Shown piece by piece: positions 1-6,979 of a DNA stretch of 64,000 nucleotides. The stretch is from DAOPJM01 sp964490325 (GTDB lineage: Bacteria; Bacillota; Clostridia; Christensenellales; CAG-138), in the NCBI GenBank assembly GCA_964490325.1, contig CAZBBX010000002.1, positions 62,001 through 126,000 on the forward strand, given 5' to 3'. How positions within the stretch are numbered: the stretch's first letter is position 1; the number at the start of each line of letters is the position of its first letter. Below the pieces are notes generated by a model. It saw nothing but the letters and a program-made list of their open reading frames with translations. It was not told the DNA's origin and ran no database searches. A program made the translations under genes and the position numbers.

Positions 1-1
1 G

Positions 2-415
2 CGCAACGGCGCCGACCTGAGCGCTGTCAAGCTGATGTTCCAAAACGACTACGCCACCTACGTCAACTGCGCCAAGACCGTGGAACGGGCGGAGCTTCGC
101 AAGAGCGGCATTGCTATCTCCTATGTGGAGACGAACACCGACAACAGCAAGCTCATCGCGGCGCGCTCCGCCGACGAGCTGCTGGGCATTCGCGGCGTGA
201 TGGCGGCCTTTGTACTGGGTGAAGATGGGGACAGCATCGCCATCTCCGGCCGCAGCTATGGGCGGATCAACGTACAGCTCGTGCTGGAAAAGTTAGGCGG
301 CGGCGGTCATTTGACGATCGCAGGCGCACAGCTCAAGGGCGTGAGTATGGACGAGGCTCGGAAACTGTTGGAAGACTGCGTAGCGGGCTTTGAGTCCGCA
401 AACGCAGCAGAATAA
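2..415 (+). CDS. gdpP: GdpP-type cyclic-di-AMP phosphodiesterase, C-terminal part
   Basis: The frame is open from the left edge and encodes the last 137 residues of a DHH/DHHA1 phosphoesterase. The Gly-rich GGGGH segment followed by an AGA stretch is the DHHA1 motif that binds the substrate in this family. GdpP is a membrane-anchored enzyme that hydrolyses the second messenger cyclic-di-AMP; its PAS, GGDEF-like and DHH parts would lie upstream of the window. The order gdpP, rplI, dnaB is conserved in Firmicutes and supports the call over other DHH proteins such as NrnA. Only the 3' end is visible, so the full domain layout cannot be confirmed. The stop lies 48 bases before rplI. Confidence 0.82.
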   Translation, partial: RNGADLSAVKLMFQNDYATYVNCAKTVERAELRKSGIAISYVETNTDNSKLIAARSADELLGIRGVMAAFVLGEDGDSIAISGRSYGRINVQLVLEKLGGGGHLTIAGAQLKGVSMDEARKLLEDCVAGFESANAAE

Positions 416-463
416 GATCAGACGGCGTGCCGCAGCGCCGCCGTTAGCAAGGAGGATCGTATC

Positions 464-904
464 ATGCAGGTACTATTGGAGCAGGATGTAAAAGGAACGG
501 GCAAAAAGGGCGACATCGTTAACGTGTCCGATGGCTTTGCGCGCAACTATCTGTTGCCGCGCAAGCTTGCTTCCCCCGCAGACGCAGCCGCCGTCAATGC
601 CATGAACATTCAAAAGAGCGCCGCGCAGCACAGGCGTTTTCAGGCGGGTCTGAAGGCGCAGGAGGATGTGAAGCGTTTGGAGAACACCGTTGTGACCATC
701 CACGCACGTGTGGGCGAAGGCGGAAAGCTCTTTGGCGCTGTGACAGGCAAAGAGATCGCCGCCGCTCTGTCGGAGCAGAAGGGCATCGAACTGGACAAGA
801 AAAAGATCCAGACCGCGCCCATCCGCGCCACGGGCGAGTACAGCGTCAAGGCAAGCCTGTTTGAAGGCGTCGCCACGACCTTCCGCGTCATCGTCAAGGA
901 ATAG
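464..904 (+). CDS. rplI: 50S ribosomal protein L9
   Basis: The product is 146 residues, typical for L9, with the N-terminal family signature (lysine- and glycine-rich start, then RNYLLPRKLA around residues 27-37), a long connecting helix and a C-terminal rRNA-binding domain. L9 binds 23S rRNA at the base of the L1 stalk. A strong Shine-Dalgarno AAGGAGG at 449-455 fixes the ATG. It sits between gdpP and dnaB with only 2 bases before dnaB, consistent with one transcript. Antisense frames over the gene are shadows. Confidence 0.97.
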   Translation: MQVLLEQDVKGTGKKGDIVNVSDGFARNYLLPRKLASPADAAAVNAMNIQKSAAQHRRFQAGLKAQEDVKRLENTVVTIHARVGEGGKLFGAVTGKEIAAALSEQKGIELDKKKIQTAPIRATGEYSVKASLFEGVATTFRVIVKE

Positions 905-906
905 CA

Positions 907-2244
907 ATGGAAGCGTCTCCCGAAAGAGTCCTTCCCCATAACGCAGAGGCCGAGCGCTCCGTCTTGGGCGCCATGCTTTTGGAACTCGACGCGCTGGAGC
1001 AGATGCTTGAGCAGCTGCGCGCCGAGGACTTTTATGTGGCCGCCAACCGCGAGATCTTTGCCGCCATGCGCGACATCCGTGTCCGCGGCAGCGCGGTCGA
1101 TCTTGTGACGCTCACAAACGAACTGGCAAGCCACGGCAAACTGGACATGGCGGGAGGTTCCGTCTACCTGACCGAGCTGATCGGCAGCGTGCCAACCGCC
1201 GCGAACGTGGCGTATTACGGCAGCATCGTCGAAAGCCGCAGCGTACAGCGCGGGCTGATCGCCGCAGGCAACGAGATGATACGCGACGGCATGAGCGACG
1301 ACAAGGAGGTCGAGGATTCCCTAAACGCCGCGGAACGCCGCATCTACGACATCTCCATGCGCAAGACGGAGGATTCCCTCTCCCCCATCAGCGAGATCAT
1401 CCCCGATGCCATCAACGAGATTGGCGCTTTAGCCGCAAGGCAGGGCAAGCTGACAGGCGTGGCTACGGGCTTCCGCGAATTTGACCGCATCACGAACGGC
1501 CTGCAAAAGAGCGACCTGATCATCGTGGCGGGACGTCCCGCTATGGGCAAGTCCGCCTTTGCCATGAACATCGCCCAGTACGCCGCGCTGCACAACGACC
1601 GCCGCGTGGTCTACTTCAGCTTGGAGATGAGCAAGGAGCAGTTGGTGATGCGCGCTCTTTGCACGGAGGCCGCCGTCGAATCGCAGAAGATCAAGGAAGG
1701 GCGCATGACCGATGAGGAGATGACCCGCATCTTGGAGGCGGCCGATCCCATGCAGCAAAGCAAGATCCATATCGACGACACAGGCGGCGTGACCGTCGCC
1801 TCGATCCGCTCCAAATGCCGCCGCCTGAAGGCTCGCGAGGGGCTGGATCTGATCGTCATCGACTACATGCAGTTGATGCAGGGCACGGGCATGGCGCAGC
1901 GCAAGAACGACAACCGTCAGCAGGAGATCTCCGACATGACCCGCGCCATGAAGCTGCTTGCGCGTGAGTTGGACGTCCCCATCATTCTGTTGGCCCAGCT
2001 CAACCGCGGACCCGAAACGCGTACCGACCACCGCCCCATCATCGCCGACCTGCGCGAGAGCGGATCCATTGAGCAGGACGCCGACATGGTGGTGCTGCTC
2101 TACCGCGAGCAGGTCTACGATCCCACTGCCGACAACACGGCGGAAGCCATCATCGCCAAGCATCGGCACGGACCCATCGGCACCGTGGAGCTGGCATGGC
2201 AGGGTGAGTATACCCGCTTTATGAACTTGGCTCGCGAGAATTAG
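907..2244 (+). CDS. dnaB: replicative DNA helicase DnaB
   Basis: The product is 445 residues, the usual size for the hexameric helicase that unwinds DNA ahead of the replisome. An N-terminal helical domain (about 1-150) is joined to a RecA-like motor with Walker A GRPAMGKS at about 209-216 and a Walker B region containing LDLIVIDYMQL. The late DLRESGSIEQDADMV segment is the arginine-finger region of DnaB. The ATG follows the rplI stop by two bases, with AAGGAA in the rplI end acting as ribosome site. No intein or insertion is seen. The gene is followed by a clear intrinsic terminator. Confidence 0.97.
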   Translation: MEASPERVLPHNAEAERSVLGAMLLELDALEQMLEQLRAEDFYVAANREIFAAMRDIRVRGSAVDLVTLTNELASHGKLDMAGGSVYLTELIGSVPTAANVAYYGSIVESRSVQRGLIAAGNEMIRDGMSDDKEVEDSLNAAERRIYDISMRKTEDSLSPISEIIPDAINEIGALAARQGKLTGVATGFREFDRITNGLQKSDLIIVAGRPAMGKSAFAMNIAQYAALHNDRRVVYFSLEMSKEQLVMRALCTEAAVESQKIKEGRMTDEEMTRILEAADPMQQSKIHIDDTGGVTVASIRSKCRRLKAREGLDLIVIDYMQLMQGTGMAQRKNDNRQQEISDMTRAMKLLARELDVPIILLAQLNRGPETRTDHRPIIADLRESGSIEQDADMVVLLYREQVYDPTADNTAEAIIAKHRHGPIGTVELAWQGEYTRFMNLAREN

Positions 2245-2263
2245 TTGACCGCAGACAAACAGC

Positions 2264-2305
2264 AGCCTCCTAAAAACGCTCCAAGCGTCTATAGGAGGCT
2301 TTTAT
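2264..2305 (+). terminator. intrinsic terminator after dnaB
   Basis: A perfect 9-base stem (2264-2272 with 2292-2300, agcctccta/taggaggct) is followed by TTTTAT on the plus strand. It closes the gdpP-rplI-dnaB transcript. The stem also overlaps the last codons of the convergent toxin gene, so it may serve both directions. Confidence 0.8.
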
Positions 2306-2591
2306 ACTGCCTTTTAGCGTAAAGGATCCGTCGTATTTCTGCTGTGTCAGCGTTTACAACATAGAAAACGATGTAGTTGTTGACCTGCAGCGTCCGATAG
2401 CCGCGCAGACGCAGCTGCGTGTCCTTGCAAAGCGGGCAGCGTTCGGGCAGCGTTTCAAGCGTTCCGATGTTTTTTATCAGCGCGTCATACTGCTCCGATG
2501 TGGCCTTAGGAGAAAGCATGTTGATATAGTCCACCAACTCCAGCATGTCCTGCTGCGCGATGAGAAAGATCCTGATCCTATACTTTTCCAT
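2289..2591 (-). CDS. RelE/ParE-family toxin
   Basis: The 100-residue basic protein matches the RelE/ParE fold: N-terminal helices, then LRGYRTLQVNNYIVFYV and the C-terminal RRILYAKRQY strand typical of these toxins. RelE members are ribosome-dependent mRNA nucleases and ParE members poison gyrase; the sequence alone does not settle which applies. Its start lies inside the antitoxin gene (14-base overlap), which implies translational coupling. It converges on dnaB and its last bases lie in the dnaB terminator. Confidence 0.86.
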   Translation of the reverse strand: MEKYRIRIFLIAQQDMLELVDYINMLSPKATSEQYDALIKNIGTLETLPERCPLCKDTQLRLRGYRTLQVNNYIVFYVVNADTAEIRRILYAKRQYKSLL

Positions 2592-2850
2592 GCACTTTTG
2601 TCCTTAGTTCCTCTGCAAACGCAAAGAAATCCGCACTTTTTGCTCCTGCTGCGATCTCCAATTCCGCATCCGCAAGCTTTTCATACAGCGCAAGCTGCGC
2701 CTGCTGCCGCTCGTAGGTCTCGATGCTCATAACCACCATATCACCAACGCCGTTGCGTGTGATGAAAACCGGCTCCCTTGTGCCTCTGCAAAATTCGCTG
2801 ATCTCATTGGAATTGTTGCGCAAGTCCGATATGGGACGAATATTTGGCAT
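2578..2850 (-). CDS. Phd/YefM-family antitoxin
   Basis: The 90-residue protein starts MPNIRPISDLRNN and continues with a FITRNGVGDMVVMSIETYE segment, the hallmark of the Phd/YefM DNA-binding fold. The acidic C-terminal half (YEKLADAELEIAAGAKS) is the usual toxin-wrapping region. It would neutralise the downstream RelE/ParE toxin and repress its own promoter. A strong ribosome site AAAGGAGGT precedes the ATG. The gene comes first in the operon, the normal order for this family. It ends within the toxin start. Confidence 0.87.
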   Translation of the reverse strand: MPNIRPISDLRNNSNEISEFCRGTREPVFITRNGVGDMVVMSIETYERQQAQLALYEKLADAELEIAAGAKSADFFAFAEELRTKVHGKV

Positions 2851-2885
2851 ATTCGCACCTCCTTTCGCTCGTTATTTATAGCGTT

Positions 2886-2926
2886 ATTATATCATATTTT
2901 GATATTTACAACGGTATCTTTGATAT
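2886..2926 (-). promoter_or_regulatory. promoter and probable operator of the toxin-antitoxin operon
   Basis: On the minus strand a perfect TATAAT (2886-2891) lies about 36 bases before the antitoxin ATG. It is overlapped by an inverted repeat ATATCA...TGATAT (2889-2905), and a further half site TGATAT follows at about 2921-2926. Phd/YefM antitoxins usually bind such palindromes over their own -10. I see no good -35 box, which would suit a repressed promoter. The operator role is inference. Confidence 0.5.
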
Positions 2927-2930
2927 TTTT

Positions 2931-4661
2931 TTACAAGAACAGAAGCAGAAGATGGTAGGCGAGCGCTGACAGCAGGTAGGCAAGGATGAGCTGCCTAAGA
3001 AGGATATAAAGCAGCTTTGCGGGTCGGGAAAGCTCCCGCGCATACACGGCCTGCGCCGCAAGGCAGGGCGGATAGAGCACGCAAAACAGGAGAAAAGCAA
3101 AAGCGGAGGCGGGCGTAAACAGCGCCAAGCCCGCCGCCTCGGGCGCGACCAAGAGCGCGGAGACGATCAGCTCCTTGGCAAACAGTCCCGCAAGCAGTGC
3201 GATCACCGCTGTGGGAAAGCCAAAGCCCAAGGGACGGAAGAGCGGCGCAAGGACGTCGCCGATAAGGAGCATCAGGCTGCCCTCCCGCACCAACTGAAAT
3301 TGGAACTGCGCGTTGAAATGCCAGAGCGCCCACAAGAGCGTACTGCCGATGAGGATGACGGAGCCCGCTCTGCCAAGGAAATGTCCCACGCGAGCGGAAA
3401 GCACATTCAATACATTTTTGAGGATGGGTACGCGCCAAGGGGGAAGCTCCAACGCAAAGGGCGCTTTGGAGCTTCGCTTTTTTGCGCCGACCGCGCACAC
3501 GATACAGCCCGTTACAAGGCTCAGCAGATAGACAAGCAGCACCACAAGGCCGCGCTTTTCGGCAAAGAGCCTGCTTGCGATCAGACCCAGCACGGGCAGC
3601 CGCGCCGAGCAGGGCACGAAGCTTAAAAGGGACAGCGTGCGGTCGCGGTCGCTGCTTGCATGAAGGGTGCGGCAGCTCATCGCCGCGGGAACGGTGCAGC
3701 CAAAGCCCAGCAGCAGCGGTACGCAGGCAAGGCCGTTCAAACCAAGTCTGCGAAACAGCGTGTCCGTAAGGAACGCGACGCGTGCCAGATAGCCGCTGTC
3801 CTCCAGCAGGGACAGCAGTAAAAACAGCAGCGTGATCGCGGGCAGGAAGGAGAGCACACCGCCGATCCCCGCATACAGGCCGTCCATCAGAAAGCTGTAG
3901 AGCGGGGCGGGCAGTCCGCCAAGCAGAGCTGTCGGGGAAAGCAAGTCCATCAGACGCTCCATGCCCTTTGTGAGCCATGCGCCCGGGCCGTCAAAGGTGA
4001 GCGTGAACACCAGCCCCATGACAAGAAAGAAGATGGGAAAGCCCCAGATGCGATGGGTCAGGATGCGATCCATCCGGGTGGAAGGCGCTCTGCCCCCGCG
4101 CACCACCCTTGCCGTTATGCGTTCGATGCGTCGAAACCGCGCCTCGCGTCCCTCCGCGGGAAAGCGCCTCGGCTTTGAAAGATCGGTCGTGCGCAGCGCT
4201 TCCGTCAGTTCCGCGATGCCGCGACCATCCTTGGCACAGATGGGTATCACACAGACGCCAAGCTCGTCGGACAGCGCCTGCGCGTCGATGATAAGACCAC
4301 GATCCTCCGCTTCGTCCAGCATGGTCAGTGCCAGCACCATGGGGATGTCCAGCTCGGCAAGCTGCATCGTAAGGAGCAGGGAACGCTCCAAGGCGTTCGC
4401 ATCGGCAAGGTTTAGGATGAGATCGGGTTTACCCAACGCGATGGCTTTACGGGCAACGCCCTCCTCGCCATCCTCCCCCGCCTCGTCCAAGGAGACCACG
4501 CCCGGCAGATCCACAAGCTTTGCGTCAAGCTCGCGCATCCGCCTTGCGGTCAACGCGACCGTAACGCCCGCACGGTTGCCCACGGCTTCCTTTGCGCCCG
4601 TCAGTCTGTTGAACAGCGTGGTCTTGCCACAGTTTGGATTGCCCGCAAGGTAGACGACCAT
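2931..4661 (-). CDS. feoB: ferrous iron transport protein FeoB (short form)
   Basis: FeoB imports Fe(II) across the inner membrane under control of an N-terminal GTPase. Visible motifs are G1 GNPNCGKT (7-14), G3 DLPG (51-54), the PDLILNLADANALERSL segment and, in the membrane part, LEDSGYLARVAFL and the gate motif GFGCTVPAAM. At 576 residues it is shorter than most FeoB proteins (usually about 650-780). G4, normally NxxD, reads TMLD (113-116), so the Asn that reads guanine is Thr. No feoA is adjacent. The ATG has no strong ribosome site. It lies 37 bases after the membrane protein gene, so co-transcription is possible. Confidence 0.9.
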   Translation of the reverse strand: MVVYLAGNPNCGKTTLFNRLTGAKEAVGNRAGVTVALTARRMRELDAKLVDLPGVVSLDEAGEDGEEGVARKAIALGKPDLILNLADANALERSLLLTMQLAELDIPMVLALTMLDEAEDRGLIIDAQALSDELGVCVIPICAKDGRGIAELTEALRTTDLSKPRRFPAEGREARFRRIERITARVVRGGRAPSTRMDRILTHRIWGFPIFFLVMGLVFTLTFDGPGAWLTKGMERLMDLLSPTALLGGLPAPLYSFLMDGLYAGIGGVLSFLPAITLLFLLLSLLEDSGYLARVAFLTDTLFRRLGLNGLACVPLLLGFGCTVPAAMSCRTLHASSDRDRTLSLLSFVPCSARLPVLGLIASRLFAEKRGLVVLLVYLLSLVTGCIVCAVGAKKRSSKAPFALELPPWRVPILKNVLNVLSARVGHFLGRAGSVILIGSTLLWALWHFNAQFQFQLVREGSLMLLIGDVLAPLFRPLGFGFPTAVIALLAGLFAKELIVSALLVAPEAAGLALFTPASAFAFLLFCVLYPPCLAAQAVYARELSRPAKLLYILLRQLILAYLLSALAYHLLLLFL

Positions 4662-4698
4662 GGCACAGGCTATGCGTCAGGCCGCCCTGCTATGCTTA

Positions 4699-5349
4699 TT
4701 AGCGGCTCGGCTTGCGGCGGTTGCCAAGGTACAGCAGCCACGCAAGCAGGTAGGCCACGCCCAGTATGATAAGGCACCACAGCACCGACATGTAGGCGGG
4801 CTGCTCGTACACATATAGGAAGGGATATGGCCCATGCAGCTTGCCCACGAGGTTCAGCACGATGGCAACAGCGGCATACAGGAGCGTGGGTACAAGGGCA
4901 AGCAGGCTGACCCGCAGCTTGAGCGGCGGCTCCGTCTCCAAAAGCACAAAGGAGAGTATCGCCAGCACGGGACAAAGGAAATGGTGATACAGCATGGAAC
5001 CGCTAAACAGCATCGGCGCAAGCGACTGCATCCCGTACAGGGGCGCAAGCACGCAGATGACCACCACGAACGTGACCGCAAGGCAGCAGGTCGCCAGATA
5101 CTTGACGCACTTGATCCATTTTTCCGGCGCTTCCCTGCCGTCATGTAGCGCGCAGGCAGCGCCCACAACATAGATCCCGCAGGCAAGCAGGGCAAAGATG
5201 TTGCTGTCCTCGGTGTAGAATTGGAACATGCCCGTTCCGTGGTTTTTGAAGCTGAGGACGGCGCCGATCACCTCCAGCACGACGATGGCAAGGTTTACCA
5301 TTAGCGAGATGCCAAGACGCAGGCGCGGATTTGATCTTTCTTTCTTCAT
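4699..5349 (-). CDS. six-helix integral membrane protein, Pr6Pr/FAR-17a-like
   Basis: The 216-residue product has about six hydrophobic segments and a positively charged C-terminus (YLGNRRKPSR). The pattern FYTEDSNIFALLACGIY in the first third and LYHHFLCPVLAILSF in the middle resemble the Pr6Pr (FAR-17a/AIG1-like) family of bacterial membrane proteins of unknown role. No catalytic motif stands out beyond the paired His. The ATG at 5349 follows AAGAAGGT by 7 bases. The gene is divergent from metF across a 119-base spacer and lies upstream of feoB on the same strand. A function in iron uptake cannot be inferred. Confidence 0.6.
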   Translation of the reverse strand: MKKERSNPRLRLGISLMVNLAIVVLEVIGAVLSFKNHGTGMFQFYTEDSNIFALLACGIYVVGAACALHDGREAPEKWIKCVKYLATCCLAVTFVVVICVLAPLYGMQSLAPMLFSGSMLYHHFLCPVLAILSFVLLETEPPLKLRVSLLALVPTLLYAAVAIVLNLVGKLHGPYPFLYVYEQPAYMSVLWCLIILGVAYLLAWLLYLGNRRKPSR

Positions 5350-5413
5350 ACAAAATACCTTCTTTTTCGAGTACCTTCATTTTAGCACAAACTGCGCTTT
5401 TGGAATAGAGCGC

Positions 5414-5442
5414 TTGCGTTTGAAATGAAATGTTTGTATAAT
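5414..5442 (+). promoter_or_regulatory. promoter of the metF-metH operon
   Basis: TTGCGT (5414-5419), a 17-base spacer and a perfect TATAAT (5437-5442) precede metF. The predicted leader is only about 20 bases, which leaves no room for a cobalamin or SAM riboswitch. Confidence 0.7.
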
Positions 5443-5468
5443 GAACTATCAAACTGAGAAGGATTGCC

Positions 5469-6347
5469 ATGAAGATCTCCGAGATCATGCAGCACAAAGC
5501 ACGCTGCCTAAGCTTTGAAGTGTTCCCGCCCAAGAACAAGGGCGGCGATCTTGATTCCGTTTTGCCCGTTATTCGGGACATTGCGGCGCTCAGGCCCGAC
5601 TATATCAGCGTCACCTACGGCGCTGTGGGCAGCACATCCAAAAATACCGTTGCCGTTGCGGAGGCGGTGCAGGCCATGGGCATCCCTGCGCTTGCGCATC
5701 TGACCTGCGTATCCTCCACCCGCGAGGAACTGGGAAATTCGCTGGACGAGCTGAAACGCCGCGGGATCGACAACGTATTGGCACTGCGCGGCGACATCCC
5801 CGCCGACTTTACGGGCTTTGTGCCCGAGCAGTATCGGTATGCCAACGAGCTGGTCGCCTATATCCGCGAACGCGGCGACTTCTGTATTGGCGCGGCCTGC
5901 TACCCAGAGGGACATGTGGAATGTGCGCGCCGCTCGGACGATCTGGAGTATCTCAAGCGCAAGGTGGACGCGGGCTGCGATTTTTTGACCACGCAGATGT
6001 TCTTTGACAACAATGTGCTGTACAGCTTTCTGTACCGCATGATGAAAAAGGGTATCGACATTCCCGTCAACGCGGGCGTCATGCCCATCACGAACGCTCG
6101 CCACATCAAGCGCATGTGCGCCTTGGCGGGCACCACGCTGCCCACCCGCTTTGTCAACATGGTGGATGTGTTCGGCGACGATCCCGCCAGCATGGAGCAG
6201 GCGGGCATCGCCTATGCCACCGAGCAGATCTTTGACCTGATCGCAAACGGGATTCGCTGCATCCATGTTTACACCATGAACAAGCCGCAGGTGGCGGAGG
6301 CGCTGTGGCGCAACCTCTCCTCCCTGTTCACGGCGGAACGCACATGA
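5469..6347 (+). CDS. metF: 5,10-methylenetetrahydrofolate reductase
   Basis: The 292-residue protein is the flavin enzyme that makes 5-methyltetrahydrofolate for methionine synthesis. It shows the FEVFPPKN start of the TIM barrel (catalytic Glu region, about 17-24), the NVLALRGD flavin/folate segment and TQMFFDN. Length is normal for the short bacterial form. AGAAGGA upstream sets the ATG. Its TGA overlaps the next gene's start (ATGA), so it is translationally coupled to the reactivation protein and metH, which use its product. Confidence 0.96.
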   Translation: MKISEIMQHKARCLSFEVFPPKNKGGDLDSVLPVIRDIAALRPDYISVTYGAVGSTSKNTVAVAEAVQAMGIPALAHLTCVSSTREELGNSLDELKRRGIDNVLALRGDIPADFTGFVPEQYRYANELVAYIRERGDFCIGAACYPEGHVECARRSDDLEYLKRKVDAGCDFLTTQMFFDNNVLYSFLYRMMKKGIDIPVNAGVMPITNARHIKRMCALAGTTLPTRFVNMVDVFGDDPASMEQAGIAYATEQIFDLIANGIRCIHVYTMNKPQVAEALWRNLSSLFTAERT

Positions 6348-6979
6348 GCCTGTTTTCGGAATCCGCCCGCTATCTGGGCTATGGGAACGCAGTGCCCGAC
6401 GACATGAGCGCGGGACTGATACGCGATTGCCTTGGGCGGCTTGCCAATGAGATCGAGCCCCTCTGCTGCGGACGGTTCTATGACGCAAAGGCAGCCGTGC
6501 TGCGTCCCTTCATGGATAGCTCCAAGGCGCTGCGCAAAGCCGTGGGCGATGCACCGCGCATTCTGCTGCTTGCTGCTACGCTTGGGGCAAAGGCCGATCT
6601 TATTGCGGCGCAGTACGCGGCAAAGGACATGGCGCTTGCCGCCGTGTGGCAGGGCTGCTGCGCCGCCTATATCGAGGCATACCTCAATGGCTCGGAAGTG
6701 GCCGCGCTCTTTAGAGACGCCTACGCGGGACCGCGCTTTTCCCCCGGTTACGGCGACCTTAACCTTACATTGCAGCCCCTGCTGCTGCGCCTTTGCGACG
6801 CGGAGCGAAGTATCGGCCTATGCCTGACCAAAGGCGGCCTACTGACGCCCCTGCGCTCCGTGACCGCGCTGATGGGACTATTCGACACGCCGCAGCCTCC
6901 CTGCGGCAACAACTGTTCACGCTGCGAAACGCCCTGCGCCTTTCGCCGCAACTGCGAGGTGGATCGGGATGCAGAATAA
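6344..6979 (+). CDS. methionine synthase reactivation-domain protein (stand-alone)
   Basis: The ATG at 6344 overlaps the metF stop as ATGA; an earlier in-frame ATG at 6305 lies inside metF and is rejected. The 211-residue protein resembles the clostridial stand-alone form of the B12-dependent methionine synthase activation domain, which binds SAM and helps remethylate cob(II)alamin. The key match is RFSPGYGDLNL (about 135-145), the RxSPGYG motif of that domain. The C-terminal 30 residues carry a cysteine cluster (CGNNCSRCETPC, then FRRNC) suited to a metal or Fe-S site. It overlaps metH by 11 bases. Reactivation of the downstream MetH is inferred from motif and operon. Confidence 0.82.
   Translation: MSLFSESARYLGYGNAVPDDMSAGLIRDCLGRLANEIEPLCCGRFYDAKAAVLRPFMDSSKALRKAVGDAPRILLLAATLGAKADLIAAQYAAKDMALAAVWQGCCAAYIEAYLNGSEVAALFRDAYAGPRFSPGYGDLNLTLQPLLLRLCDAERSIGLCLTKGGLLTPLRSVTALMGLFDTPQPPCGNNCSRCETPCAFRRNCEVDRDAE

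Noticed and set aside
5443..5468. Possible cobalamin or SAM riboswitch before metF-metH
   Set aside because: The promoter -10 ends at 5442 and the ATG is at 5469, leaving too short a leader.
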